From NCBI GenBank assembly GCA_022925895.1, contig JAKSYS010000195.1, positions 1 to 64,000 on the forward strand: a stretch of DNA of 64,000 nucleotides. Direction: 5' to 3'. Each line of letters starts with the position of its first letter. Positions within the stretch are counted from its first letter, which is position 1. The translations under genes and the position numbers were made by a program. The notes beneath the pieces were generated by a model, which had not been told where the DNA came from, ran no database searches, and saw only the letters and a program-made list of their open reading frames with translations. The stretch comes from Fragilaria crotonensis. Its lineage: Eukaryota > Bacillariophyta > Fragilariophyceae > Fragilariales > Fragilariaceae. Of the stretch, positions 32,062-43,041 are shown in pieces.

Positions 32062-32650
32062 CACTCCTGCAATCCTGCGATCCATCATCGTAGGTCGTAG
32101 GATTGACGTTCATGATCTCGTCACGGAACTTCATAAATTGCATCCCTTGCAAAGGTTTCGTAAAGAAGTCACCAACCATTTCGTTGGTAGGACAATGCTC
32201 AATTTTGACCTCTCCAGAGGCCACTCGATCCTTGATAAAGAAATAACGGATGTTGATATGTCGAGTTCGCTTTCCACTTGACGCCTTCCCGTTTTCGGCC
32301 AGTAGGATCGTACTTTTATTGTCCTGATAGACAATGGATTCGTTAACTGCGTATCCCTGGGCCTCCAAGAAATATCGGGTCCATAAGGCTTGTGGAAGAA
32401 TGTCGTTTACCCCAACCAGTTCGGCCTCAGTTGAACTTTTCGTATTAATCTTTTGGCGAGTGGAAGTGCCGTAGATTGCCCCCTTGCCAAGCATCATCAC
32501 GCCACCTGTATGACTTCGCATATCAGGGTGCACCGCAAACGAAGCGTCAACCCACCACTTAACGATGTTACATTCGTCAGCCTCCAAAGTCAAGGGCATT
32601 TTAACCGTGCCTCGCAGGTACATCATAGTCCTGCCCAATTTTTTGTAGTC
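31856..32650 (-). pseudogene. Copia 2 RNase H and C-terminus
   Basis: The frame (32638-31856) contains WVDASFAVHPDMRSHTGGVM, KSSTEAELVGVNDILPQA, YQDNKSTILLAENG, KRTRHINIRYFFIKDR and the typical Copia ending PTNEMVGDFFTKPLQGMQF. RNase H removes RNA from the RNA-DNA hybrid. The frame joins the RT frame by a one-base shift in a five-A run near 32669. The frame runs on into the LTR to 31856. Confidence 0.85.
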
Positions 32651-34478
32651 GTCGACGTCCGGTTCTTTTTACGCGAGTACATAGAAATGCCACTGCTGTC
32701 TGTATGTCCGGCCGTGCGCGCTTGCATAGAAACAGAAGCTTGGCCACGTTGTGATGGAAAAAATCGGACAACTCGGTGTTCAGCTTTTCTGCATCATCAT
32801 TCACATCGAATAGATGCGATGATGCCGGTGACCTGACTGTTCCTGACATGTCGGCCGGCAATTCCGTTATCATGTTCTCGATGTAGTCGATCATCGTGAA
32901 CTTAACCTTGCCCTTCACGCTGAAGTCGATCGTCATTCCAAGGTATTCGTGCACCTTTCCTCTTGAGATCGTGAGCGGGGCCTCCTTTCCAAATTCAGAC
33001 TTCAGCAGCTCGATCACGTCATCAACGACCTTCGGGTCAACATGGGAGATTTTAAGGTCATCCACATGCCACAAAATGGTACACTGTTTACCATTGACAA
33101 TTTTGTTGGCGACACAGCTGTCATATGGGTTCAGAACAAATCCCCATTTGATTAGTTGCTTGCTTAGCTTTTTCCAAAACAGAAATGCGCCAGTCAGCGT
33201 GCCGTACAGCGCCTTCTCCAGTTCCACATAGAGTACCATTCGCCCGTTTTCCATCTGAATGTACTTCCGATACATTTTGGGATCAATTCGGACCATGAGC
33301 TCTGCCATCTTCCCTTCCAATTTCATGTGGACTGTTCTTTCACCTTTCATCCCGACCTGCATGAATGCAGCTGGGAGGTCAACCACCCCCACATCTCTTT
33401 CTTCTTTGGCGTCAATTGTGCACGATAGCATGACGGACTCAGTTGCGACTGTTGGTGAACTCGCCTCTTCCTTGGTTGTGTATGGTCGCTGTTTTCTGCC
33501 GTCCGCACAGCCTCTTCCTTTTACCGTGCCATCTCGTTTCTGCTTCAAAAACATCAGGTATTGTAGTGCCGCCTCGCGCTCTTCATCGGTCATCTCGTCC
33601 TTGCCCCTTGGCCTTATGACCTCACGGTCATACAGTTGCGTTAGTTCTTTAAGCACGGCGTCAACGCCGGCCTCGCCGAAAATTCGGAGCCCTTTTCGGA
33701 CGCTGTGCTGTGTCATGGCGATGGACTCGAGCGTAGCGTGTAGGTGGCCATAATCCCGCGGCTTGCGGGCCCGAAGATTATATTTCCCCAGTCTTCTTCC
33801 GTATCGCACGTCCATGAGTTCGTCAACTTGCATTGCAGGTCGCGCAGCCTCGACTTGTATTGTTGGCGCGACTGGAGCGATCTCGCCCTCTCTCGCGACT
33901 TCGTTCGCGTCCTCGTTCGCGTCTCTCGCAACTTCGTTTGCTTCTTCGTTCGCGTCTCTCGCGACTTCGTTCGCTACATCGTTCGCTTCTTCGTTTGCTT
34001 CTTCGTTAGCTTCGTCGTCTCTCGCGACTTCGTTCGCTTCTTCGTTCGCGTCTTCGTTTGTTTCTTCGTTAGCTTCGTCGTGGGCGTTTCTCGCGACCTC
34101 GTTCGCTTCTTCTTCACCGGCTTCACCAGCCTCTTCTATCGCGACATCCGGGATGTCTTCGTCGTTTGCATCCTCTTCTATCGCGACACCCGGGATGTCT
34201 TCAGCGTTCTCTTCAACGTTCTCTTCAACAATCTCATCATCCACTCCTGCGATCTGACCGTCGATCCAGTCATCATCATCGTCGTCGTCATTAGCTGGGT
34301 CGTCGTTCGGATCGAAATCATTATCATCATCATCGTCATCCTCATTCGCATCGTCGTCATCATCGGGGATTAGCACTCCTGCCCGATCGGAAAACTCAAG
34401 GGGAGTTAATTCGAGATCGCGACGCGATAGTTTGTGCACTCGATCAATAACGTCTGCGGGATTGGGAGCTCCGTCCAT
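32601..34478 (-). pseudogene. Copia 2 acidic linker and reverse transcriptase
   Basis: A 625-codon frame. Residues about 20-80 are extremely acidic (runs of Asp). About 110-205 is a repetitive EANEEANEVARDAN region. The RT follows: KGRGCADGRKQRPYTTKEEA, VVDLPAAFMQVGM, VELEKALYGTLTGAFLFWKK, WHVDDLKIS (HVDD replacing the usual YVDD, near 33054-33071) and KRARPDIQTAVAFLCTRVK. The reading frame then leaves the true frame at a poly-A run near 32669. It copies the element RNA. The low-complexity linker between integrase and RT is unusually long. Confidence 0.85.
33890..34115 (-). repeat. Degenerate repeat encoding EANEE/VARDAN
   Basis: Short units (about 12-24 bp; plus strand GTTCGCTTCTTCGTTCGCG-like) encode a repeated Glu-Ala-Asn/Val-Ala-Arg-Asp sequence in the Copia 2 linker. 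Confidence 0.8.
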
Positions 34479-35746
34479 TGTGTGCGGTGCAAGCGCTTAC
34501 CAGTTGTAAGGCTGTAGAAATAGTGTCCCCTTGTGCGTTACCCGTTGGGCGGAGCGCAATGGCACCCGTCGTACGCGGTAGCATAGAGTTATCGTGGGGT
34601 TCATGGGTCTGGACGTAGGCGCCGAACTCGATCTTGCAATGAGTGGCGTAGTCAATCGTCGACCCCACCACGAGCTCGAGGGCTCAACACATCGGAAATG
34701 CCTCTTTGGACAGGGAAACTGTTGAGCCAGAACACGACGTAGTGTATGAGCTCGATGACGATCCTTGCGGGCAACTGTTTGAACGGCAGCATGCCGACCA
34801 CACTCCTGGATCTTTCTTTGATGGTCCGGATGTGGCGCTCTATTTCAGGCACATGTTCCTCGGCGGCCACACAATTAATGCTGATTCCCAGCTCCGCAAC
34901 GTCACCGACGAGACCGTCCTTGTCGAATTCGCCGTCCATCAATATCACCTCAATGTGAAACCCACGTTTTGCATACGTCTGGTGCACATGTGTGATGGCC
35001 TTAAAGATTGTGTCGGATTTTCGGTTGGTTAGAAACTCAGATGTTGAAAACCGGATATTCCTCGAAATCGTAACGAAAAATGGAAGCTTGTTTACGAACA
35101 TGATATCACCGGCCAGAGTTACCTTCCGGTACCGAGACATTATGGTAGCTGGTATATTGGTGTAAGTAGCCTGCACTGCTTTTGGCGTCTTTCGGACTGT
35201 TTTGCCCATGAGCGATCCGACCTCTGGGCCAAATATACGCTCCGCTGCAATAATGTCCTCACGCTTGACAGGACAATTTTGGAACAGGTTCTTGTCCACA
35301 ATGCCCAGGAATGTCTTAGTGCTTGGTCTTCCAATAATTTTTGTACCTTTCGGGCCAGTACCGCCTTCGAGTAGTCGCGTTCGGGTACTGTACGGTTATC
35401 CTACCGTATTGATCAGGTTCACGTCATAGTGTCCTGTGTCTTCATGGTCCTGCTCCTTGGTATCGATGTAATACAGCCCCTTCGGGGATTGCTTGAAAAC
35501 ACGCACCGTGCCGTCATGCTTGGTTAGGTGAAAGGCATTTCCTTCCTCGGTATCAAATGTCACGCGGTACCCACGTTCCTTCGCCTTCGCGAGAGACAAT
35601 ATGTTCGCAATGCCTGTAGGGTTGTACCATACAGTTCCGTACCCACGGAGCTCGCCGATCAATTTAGTACTGGCAATGCCTGCGTTGCAGTGAATGTCCA
35701 TCGAGTTTGAATGCTCGCGAATGTTCGATAGCAGCTTTTGTTGCAA
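34444..35746 (-). pseudogene. Copia 2 GAG-pre-integrase and integrase
   Basis: Frames at 35746-35396 and 35299-34652, both in the same phase, and 34671-34444 in another. The first encodes the region after protease with GTVWYNPTGIANILSLAKAK. The second carries the integrase core: KVTLAGDIMFVNKLPFFVT, ILMDGEFDKDGL and a glutamate-containing VPEIERHIRTIKERSRS, giving D-D-E. The third continues STIDYATHCKIEFGAYVQTH. A stop at 35396-35398 and a shift near 34655 interrupt the frame. Integrase inserts the DNA copy and would have made the GTGTG duplication. Confidence 0.8.
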
Positions 35747-36060
35747 AACACATCAACTGTAGACTGGTTATCAAGGAGGATCCAGTCTCGCGGAAGCCTG
35801 CCGTCGTGCTCGATTTGCATGACAACCCCGTGGTCGGAACCGGCAGCGCCGACGTTAACGAAGGCATAGTTGGCGACCTCATCTTGGTCATCAAGGAAGT
35901 CGATGTCGTACATGCCACTCGTAAGTAGCGTCGTTCCTGACTGTTTCTTGACTGGTTCAGCTGCTGGCTTCTTCTCATCACCCTCCGCCACACGTTCACC
36001 ATCGCACTCGTTTGCGTAGTGTCCTTTCTTCTTGCAGCGGTGACACGTAATGTGTTCTTT
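35659..36060 (-). pseudogene. Copia 2 zinc knuckle and aspartic protease
   Basis: A CCHC knuckle (CHRCKKKGHYANEC, 36004-36045) continues in frame into GERVAEGDEKK and then the protease block DWILLDNQSTVDVFCNKS, where DNQS replaces the usual DTG/DSG (about 35762-35773). The next frame takes over near 35700. Confidence 0.75.
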
Positions 36061-37094
36061 ACTTCTGGGTTTGGCCTTTTTGTCCCCTTTCTCGTTGTCG
36101 GCGTTTACGAAAGCAATCTCCCTTCACCTCCCACCTCGCGCTGTCCAAGTCGAGGATTGTTCTGGTAGTTGGAGAGCGATGAAACGCATCGGCCCTGCTG
36201 CTGGGATAGCGAGCGTTACCCTCGTTATAATCGTTGTTGATCCCTTCGATGTACTTGCCGAAACGAGCACGGTCGCATGTCAACATGAACGCAACTCCAG
36301 GATCCTGTCTCTGATTTCGGCCTTCAAGGTACCGAGCTCTGCAGGGGTCATTGTGGCCTTGTCTCTCCCGTTTAGGACGTATCGTTCCATTCCGATGTCA
36401 TCATCGATGTTGCCGCCAGTATGTTCGAGCACATCAACGAGATTGTTGAAAACGGTGAGATGCTCCTTCAGAGTAGTGCTCCCGCTTTGCATCAAGTTGA
36501 AGTATCGCTTCTTTGCTTCATGAATGGCCCTTCCTGGATAGTTCTGGCTTTGGAACGCGTATGCAATGTTCTTGATTAGGATGAGCAGTTTCAAGCCGTC
36601 GCCGCTTCGCCAGATCTCGTCCCAGCCAGTGCTCGATTCCAGCTTCTGCTGCATCATGTCGGTGCATTGGCCCCATACGAGGGCGTATAACTTCTTGACG
36701 TTTTCGTTGAAGCCTGCCATCTGCTTTCCGACCATTGTGACTGCGTCTCCCCACAGCTTCTGCTGACCAGCAGTTGCCGTTGGCGGTAGGTCATCTGGTA
36801 AAAAACGTTGGTGCTTCGAGTGTCGATAGCGAGGCGAATGTCGCCGCCATGCTTGAAAGTCCTACCGCAATAAGCGGATAACTCCTTCTTGGTTCTGACG
36901 AACGTGTCGGCCATTTTCGATTCAGAACAATCAAAGATAGCTCCGTTCAGCTCGTCACATTTTCCTTCAAACTTCTTCGATGCGACACGATGACCCTTGT
37001 TGAAGTTGTAGCCTCTCTTCTTGGCTTCACCTTCTTCCTTGTCCTTCTGTCCTGCATCATTGTTTCGCTCGGTCCTTTCCTTGGCCTCTGCCAT
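36059..37094 (-). pseudogene. Copia 2 Gag
   Basis: ATG at 37094, 31 bp inside the 5' LTR. The first frame gives a charged N-terminus and KKFEGKCDELNGAIFDCSES. Near 36750 it moves to the frame 36735-36280, with KKLYALVWGQCTDMMQQKLE and a typical Copia Gag body (AKKRYFNLMQSGSTTLKEHL, VLNGRDKATMTPAELG). It then moves to 36286-36059 (FGKYIEGINNDYNEGNARYP). Three frames over 1 kb imply at least two indels. Confidence 0.8.
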
Positions 37095-37124
37095 GATTAG
37101 GACTTGAGTTTTCTAATTTAATTT

Positions 37125-37452
37125 TGTTGAAACCACAATATCAACTCGCAGTACCTACGTGCCAATCAGACAACGGTACAGTACTGTAGTCGACACTGGG
37201 AGATTAAATCGCTTGTAAATCGGAAAATTAAATTAGAATGAGACTATCACTCGTTTCCCAAGCTGGTCCGTTTACAATTGACCTTTTCGTTCACACGTGA
37301 TACGTTCTCAGTCTTGCCGGCACTCAATCGTGACAGCTTCCGTTTCTCCTTAATGTCTTGTTTAGACTCCACGGTTCTCCATCCGGTATCCGTTTCGTCT
37401 CCGTTCGTCCTCTCACTATGTCCGGTCATTCCGACAGTAATATTATTCAACA
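37125..37452 (-). repeat. 5' LTR of Copia 2
   Basis: Matches 31734-32061; see that entry. Followed on the outside by GTGTG. Confidence 0.95.
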
Positions 37453-37542
37453 GTGTGAATCACCGGGTGCACCGTAGAGCGACCTGATCTTCTTCCAGAA
37501 CCTCCTTTCCTGTTCAGAGGAGGAATCCAAAGATGACACCAT
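37453..37542 (-). pseudogene. ANK2 N-terminal exon, cut off by Copia 2
   Basis: ATG at 37542. The 30 codons include the family cap SSLDSSSEQERRFWKKI. The sequence upstream (CCAATAGCACA before ATG) matches the 5' flanks of ANK3 and ANK6. It continues, after removing Copia 2 and one GTGTG, into FDCRATLQEADVKNW at 31728. Confidence 0.85.
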
Positions 37543-37800
37543 TGTGCTATTGGCCCTTGAGCTTCGACTCGTTCGAATCCTCAATGGTCGTTTGCAAAGG
37601 AGGACGGGGGTTGTCGTTACTATCAGGCGGAACTCTAGAGTAGTGGAATGCGATCATGGAATGGCGGCGTATTATTATCGATCTATTCAGATATATATAT
37701 ATATTTTACCATGTTCCTACTGCCGGTAGGGTCTACTACCACCAGTATCATATGTTGCCATCAGTGTAGTAGAATGGTGACTGTCTTACATTTATTTTGT
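37543..37800. other. ANK2 5' flank
   Basis: Similar to DNA upstream of other ANK genes (CTATTGG next to ATG, CTCAATG about 40 bp away, GGAGG...GGGTTGT). Probably promoter and 5' UTR. Beyond about 37670 no feature is recognised. Confidence 0.4.
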
Positions 37801-39021
37801 ATGATACTGTCGTACAGTGAATACTGAAGCAGATGTGGGAATCAGAATCATATTCGAGTTGGCGGTAATTCTTTATTCTGCCACGGTACTGGTACGTCAA
37901 ACATCATACTGCAGGTTCATCTCCCGAATCACATATACACTGTGTACGGAAGACACCCCTTTTGGTCTGAGGAATGCCGAAGCTACCAGAACCACCTGTA
38001 GAGATCCATGTATGCATATGGGCTTTCTTCCCAGTCTGCAGCACTGCAGCAGTAGGAGATACTCGCAGACGAGGAAGACAGTGGCGATCCTTGCCCCTAC
38101 CCAGCACCTTATGTCTTTCCATCTGAGACCCCATACATCGATGTCTCCATCTTCTATAATGGAGTTTGAAGAAATGTCCCCAGTCTTTACACTGTCAATA
38201 CCTTTTGGGTATCCGACAGCCCCAGCACCACTCCGGTCCTGGCAAGATGTTCAATGTGTCACGCCGCGTTGAAACAAATATTCAATTTCGCACCTGCTGA
38301 TAGCACCCTGGAGTAGCGACAAAATTTTAATCGCAAGGATTTTGGACATGAAAGACCGTGTCACCAGTGTCGAGCAATTTCTGCCAGAAAGTGTGGGAAC
38401 ATTGGACGGTGTCGCGACCGACAAGTGACAACTAATCATGATGGTATGGATGACTCCAGAATCGATCCGAAATGATTATCGGTACTTCGAGATCATTGAA
38501 TATGCGGTTCGGCACCGGTTGCTCTGGTTCTGTCTGAAATCTACGCTTTCCACAAACGTTGAGGTGACGATCGGGTCGGCAGGGGTTGATATCGTCGCTT
38601 CCCGTGTCGTCGAGTGACATCAAGTAGAGCAGGCGCGTCGAGAACCCAACCGACATTCGCAATAAATAACTACAATATGCACAAGTAGTAGCAAATGCTG
38701 TTGCACGCTGTAGGGCAGTTGAAACTTGGTTGCCTCTTGAAACCTTGTGTGCTTACAAGGCACCCTCAGAATGCACGTTGAGACCTACAGAACGAAGATG
38801 CAACCCATGCGATTGAAAGTAAGCATAACATCGCGTCAACGGACTTGGATGAAACGAATGGGCTGGACCCAGCTACTGCGGGAGTCACATCGGAAGATTT
38901 GTTGGTCGCGGAGAGCATGCAAGAAGTCAGCCAACGCAACACCGACGCAGCCGCCAAGGTGACGAACGATTTGAATCAAATGCTCCAGAAGGTCAATGAC
39001 CTTCGAAAAGCATTCCTGTAG
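37801..39021 (+). pseudogene. X-family pseudogene X2
   Basis: Shares GACGAGGAAGACAGTGGCGA (about 38071) and GGTATCCGACAGCCCCAGCA (about 38209) with the coding part of X4 at 46030-46215, then the GTGTCGCGACCGACAAGTGA block with X1, and the 3' end GAAAGCATTCCT-like ending at 39021 with X4. No through-reading frame. It lies between ANK2 and ANK3, pointing towards ANK3. Confidence 0.55.
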
Positions 39022-39105
39022 TGTCAGCCAAATGTACGAATCCCCTATAAGCACGGAATAAAAAAAGATCAACAGTTTTTAGATCGCATTATCTAGAATC
39101 GCAAG

Positions 39106-39207
39106 CAGCCCTGCTCACGAACGCAGTCAGCCTGCGGCTGGTTTGCCATTGCTCTTCAGCCCTGCTCACGAACGCAGTCAGCCTGCGGCTGGTTTGCCAT
39201 TGCTCTT
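39106..39207. repeat. 51-bp perfect tandem duplication
   Basis: Units 39106-39156 and 39157-39207 (CAGCCCTGCTCACGAACGCA...). Lies in the conserved 3' flank of ANK3. Confidence 0.95.
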
Positions 39208-39460
39208 TTCATATGTGATAGTCGTGCTTTTCAAAAGATATCAATGGAAATCCTTGTGCCTTCACGTTGAATCATTTCATCCATTCTGCGTGAAGCGGGC
39301 ATGCAGTTAAGTCGGACCAAGCCAGCTATCACTCATCACCAATTAGGAAATACTGGCACCCATGCGAGTCGAATGACATGACAAGAATGGCGATCGGAGC
39401 ATCACTGTATCCCTTAACCATCATCAACGGCAATCCTCGGCAACAAATCTGTCAGCAGTC

Positions 39461-41440
39461 TCATAAACGACGCCGCTTTCTTTCTCTACTGTTCAATTCC
39501 TCATCTTGCCGAAAGACATTTGCTTCCCACTCGCAACGCTGACAAACTTTGGAATGTTCCTCAAGACGGCTTGCGATATCAAACAATCCGCATTTGCGAG
39601 CAATATCCAACGCCGTCGATCCTGCTCTATTTCGAACACTCACATCCACCCTGTCGTCGTCCAAAAGCTCACAAACCACATCCAAACGATCCCTAAAGGT
39701 GGCCCACATAAGGGCTGTGTTGCCATGAGCACCTCGTGCATTCACATCCAACTTGTCATGCTTCAACAACTCGAGAACAATTTCCCATCGATCCTCTGCA
39801 CTGGCCAAGTAAAAGGCTGTGCGACCTTTCCTGTCTTGGAGATTCACATCGACCCCCTTGTGTTTCAACAATTCGCAAACAATGAGTGAATCACGCTTTA
39901 TTTCACTTCGCCAATGTTTCATAGAGCATGCAAGGATGAGTGGTGTGCAGCCTTGAATATCTTGGGCATTCACATCCACCTCCTTGCGTTTCAGCAAGTC
40001 GCAAACAATGTCCAATTCTTTTTTGTAGCTTGCAATGGCGAGTGGTGTGCGGCCGCGATTGTCGTGAGCATTCACATCCACCTCCTTGTGCTTCAACAGC
40101 GCGCGAACAATTACCAAGTAGCCATTTTCACTTGCACTGATGAGTGGTGTACAGCCTTCTTTATCTTGGGCATTCACATTCACCTCTTGGCGCCCCAACA
40201 ACAAGCGAACAATTCCCTTTCTTTCCCTAGAGCATGCAACGAGGAGTGGTGTTCTGTCATCCTTATCTTGGGCGTTCACATCCACCGCATGATGCTGCAA
40301 CAACGCGCGAACGATTCTCAGGCGTCCTTCGACACATGCAATCATAAGTGGTGTGCGGCCGTGCCTATCTCTGATATTCACATCCATATCTTTGCGCTGC
40401 AACAACGTGCCAACAATCGCCGCGTGTCCCCGGCCACTAGCAATGCGGAGTGCCGTGTCGGCATACTTGTTTTGGGCATTCACATCGAGCTCCTTGCGCT
40501 GCAACAACTTGCGAACAATGTCCAAATCTCCCTTTTGGCATGCAATCATGAGTGGTGAACTGCCACTGCTATTGTCGGCGTTTACTGCCACCTCCGTGTG
40601 TTTCAGCAACTCGCAAACAATCCCAACATGGCCAAACTTGCATGCAAGAATGAGTGCTGTGTTACCGCTTGCACCTCTGATATTCACATCCAACTTCTCG
40701 TGTTGTAACAACTCGCGAACAATCCCAACATGGCCAGAAATGGTTGCAGTACTGAGTGCTGTTGAATTGTGTTTATTTCTCATATTCACGTCCAACTCCT
40801 TGTGTTTCAATAACTCACAAACCATTCCAACATGTCCATTATGACTTGTAGCCCTGAGTGCTGTTCGGCCATACTCATCTTGGGCGTTCACATCCACCTC
40901 TTCGCGCGTCAACAACTCAGACGCGATTTCCAAATGTCCAAGGTCGGCTGCAATGATAAGTGGTGTTCGGCCTTTCATACATCGGGCATTCACATCCACA
41001 TCGCTGCGTTTCAACAACTCGCAAGCAATCCCAAAATGTCCGCATTCGATTGCAATGATGAGCGCTGTGCGACCTCTTACATCTCCGATATTCAAATCAA
41101 CCTCCTTATGCTTCAACAACTCGCAAACAACTGGCAAATGGTCATACAAGCATGCCATCATGAGTGCTGTGCAACGGTGCATGCGACTGCGGCCATTCAC
41201 CTCCATCACCTTCTTGTGTTGCAACAACTCGCGAACCATTTCCAAGTCGCCAAGTCCACTTGCAATATAAAGACATGTCCAACTAGTACGGTCACGCGGT
41301 TCCCACTTCTTTACATCACTCTCTTGTAGAATTTGCCGGTGGGCATCAAGAGCAGTGTATGAATAGCTGGGTTCGCATTCGAGCGAATTGATCTTGTTCC
41401 AGAATCTCCTTTCCTGTACAGAGAAATCCAAAGATGACAT
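39461..41440 (-). CDS. Ankyrin-repeat protein ANK3, intact
   Basis: 659 residues from ATG 41440 (MSSLDFSVQERRFWNKI), chosen because the same cap starts ANK2, ANK5 and ANK6; the longer frame upstream has no ATG. The core is about 17 tandem ankyrin repeats of 33 residues (consensus VDVNAQDxxGRTPLIxAxxxGHxxIVRELLKHKE). One longer repeat carries the CSMKHWRSEIKRD loop. The last repeat reads VDVSVRNRAGSTALDIARKC, followed by a charged tail ending RERKRRRL, a possible nuclear localisation signal. No signal peptide or membrane segment. Ankyrin arrays bind proteins; the partner is unknown. It is the longest member here, and the best model for the family. Confidence 0.85.
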   Translation of the reverse strand: MSSLDFSVQERRFWNKINSLECEPSYSYTALDAHRQILQESDVKKWEPRDRTSWTCLYIASGLGDLEMVRELLQHKKVMEVNGRSRMHRCTALMMACLYDHLPVVCELLKHKEVDLNIGDVRGRTALIIAIECGHFGIACELLKRSDVDVNARCMKGRTPLIIAADLGHLEIASELLTREEVDVNAQDEYGRTALRATSHNGHVGMVCELLKHKELDVNMRNKHNSTALSTATISGHVGIVRELLQHEKLDVNIRGASGNTALILACKFGHVGIVCELLKHTEVAVNADNSSGSSPLMIACQKGDLDIVRKLLQRKELDVNAQNKYADTALRIASGRGHAAIVGTLLQRKDMDVNIRDRHGRTPLMIACVEGRLRIVRALLQHHAVDVNAQDKDDRTPLLVACSRERKGIVRLLLGRQEVNVNAQDKEGCTPLISASENGYLVIVRALLKHKEVDVNAHDNRGRTPLAIASYKKELDIVCDLLKRKEVDVNAQDIQGCTPLILACSMKHWRSEIKRDSLIVCELLKHKGVDVNLQDRKGRTAFYLASAEDRWEIVLELLKHDKLDVNARGAHGNTALMWATFRDRLDVVCELLDDDRVDVSVRNRAGSTALDIARKCGLFDIASRLEEHSKVCQRCEWEANVFRQDEELNSRERKRRRL

Positions 41441-41499
41441 TGTGCTATTGGCGGGTTGGGTACTGGACGGTCTTATACTCAATGGTATGCGAATGACGG

Positions 41500-41810
41500 G
41501 TTGTGATGAGAATCAAGACAACCTGTGCATGCGACGTGTTAGCGGTGCTTGATGTAAAAAAAATGTTCTAGTGGTACGTTTACTCTCTACTCATATTCTA
41601 GTAACATATGCTAGTAGAAGGTGAAACATGCAGCACGTCTCGTGAACTTGCGGGAATCAGAATCTCTGATGGTGAAACTGAACCGCTGTTTATCATTTTC
41701 TAGTTTTTAACAACAAAAGAACAAAAGCTCTCATAAATGACTCTTTTTCGGGTTTCAATGCAGTTAATCTTAATCTTTCTTCTGAGAACAAATTCACATG
41801 CTACCGTTCG
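41500..41810. other. Spacer upstream of ANK3
   Basis: No gene recognised. The first 100 bp belong to the ANK 5' flank. Confidence 0.4.
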
Positions 41811-42690
41811 TAGCCTCCAACGGACTGTTCTAGGAGGGCTACTGTACTGTCAACCATGTGAACTACCGCCGGTATTAACATTTCACAGAAAATGTTTCAT
41901 TCTTCCCCACGTATAGTGGCCAAGACGGCAAGAGAGAACCAAAGACAACAACATGACTCTTGTGGTGTCAGGCGTCTCAGGCTTCAGCAAACACACACAA
42001 CAGAAGGGAACATTTAAACTTTTAATGGCTGTCAGTGTTGTCAACAGATTTATGCGACGGTGAACGATCAGAAAAGTGAGGACATGGTCAGTCATCGAAA
42101 CGATGGTGATGCGAGTCGTGCTCCGGTCCAGGCGATACATTTTTCTAGGTTCGCCTATATAGTGATAGTACATAGTATAGTACACAACATCCAGCGACCC
42201 CTGCGATCATGAAGAGTATTTGGAAAGGTTCTACAATTCAGATATTCGCGACGGACGAAGGACGACATCACCTAAGACACTGACGATTAGGAAGACAGTC
42301 GGGTTGGTAGGTTGTGCTACGACTTCGACTCTGGATGTTTGGAGTTGCTATCGTCGTTACTGGTGTCTTCGAGTGAGATTACATTCAATGAATGCGACGT
42401 CCTTCGCTCCAGTCCTTTCACCCCAAGTGTTCCGAGTCATATTTGGCGCGCCAGATCGGCTCTCGAAGGACGTATCTTGTTGAAACTCGACGAGGGCCTC
42501 AAATGCAACATCGAACATCAATGCGTCATTTTGGAACAAATTGGACTGGACCCGCAGGACGTATTCCGCAGTGCCACGACAGAAGTCACATTGGAAGATT
42601 TGGTCGCGGTGCGCATGCTAGGAATTCGGCAACGAAGAACGGATGCATGGATGACTTTCGAACCCCCCTTGAAAGTGTAAGACATAGAAT
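41811..42690 (+). pseudogene. X-family pseudogene X3
   Basis: The 5' half (41811-42254) matches X0. The 3' half contains an open frame (42312-42680) whose end, VTLEDLVAVRMLGIRQRRTD, matches the C-terminal region seen in X4 (FADLIADNMHRIRQRRTDAA) and X2. The upstream coding part present in X4 is missing, so this copy has an internal deletion. Function unknown. Confidence 0.55.
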
Positions 42691-43041
42691 GTACTGCTCA
42701 CCAGCAACGTATGAAAAAAACAATAGTGCCCGACAGTTTCGTTTTGTTTTGTTTATGGATCTAGATTATAGAGGCCATCGCCGAACCAAGCTAGTCCAGT
42801 CTGCGGCAGTGCGGCTCGTAGTCCTTTGATCTATTCATTCCTGTTGTTTTTTCATTTACAACGCTGGTGAAAAATAAAGCACTTGCCGTCCTGTTTACGT
42901 CATTCGGGAATACCTGCGCGGGACGAGTTGAAGCATAACAACGCATAATCGACAATGGATCAGAAACATTGCCAACTAGACATCTCAAAGAAGGAAATCC
43001 CTCACCGCTTCACCCGCCACCCAACCGCAATTGTTGGCAAT

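Larger units (their letters stand above)
31734..37452 (-). mobile_element. Copia retrotransposon 2, complete with LTRs
   Basis: 5719 bp on the minus strand, bounded by 328-bp LTRs (31734-32061 and 37125-37452) that begin TGTTGAATAA and end in TACA or AACA when read in element orientation. It is flanked by the 5-bp duplication GTGTG (31729-31733 and 37453-37457). The LTRs differ at one position that I can see. Order: Gag, zinc knuckle, protease, integrase, acidic linker, RT, RNase H, which is Copia order. It interrupts the N-terminal exon of ANK2. Several one-base shifts break the coding region. Confidence 0.95.

Noticed and set aside
33744-34373. Plus-strand frame with repeated RDFVRFFVRVS
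   Set aside because: Antisense of the acidic EANEE repeats and Asp runs of Copia 2.
39914-40558. Long plus-strand open frames across the ANK genes (also 30371-31018, 48438-48818, 52326-52922)
   Set aside because: They are antisense shadows of the regular ankyrin repeat: same 99-bp periodicity, repetitive products (LGIHIHLLAFQQLANN), no independent support.
41441-41482. N-terminal extension of ANK3 to 41482 and of ANK4 to 44409
   Set aside because: Both begin at TTG; the family cap starts at the ATGs 41440 and 44307.
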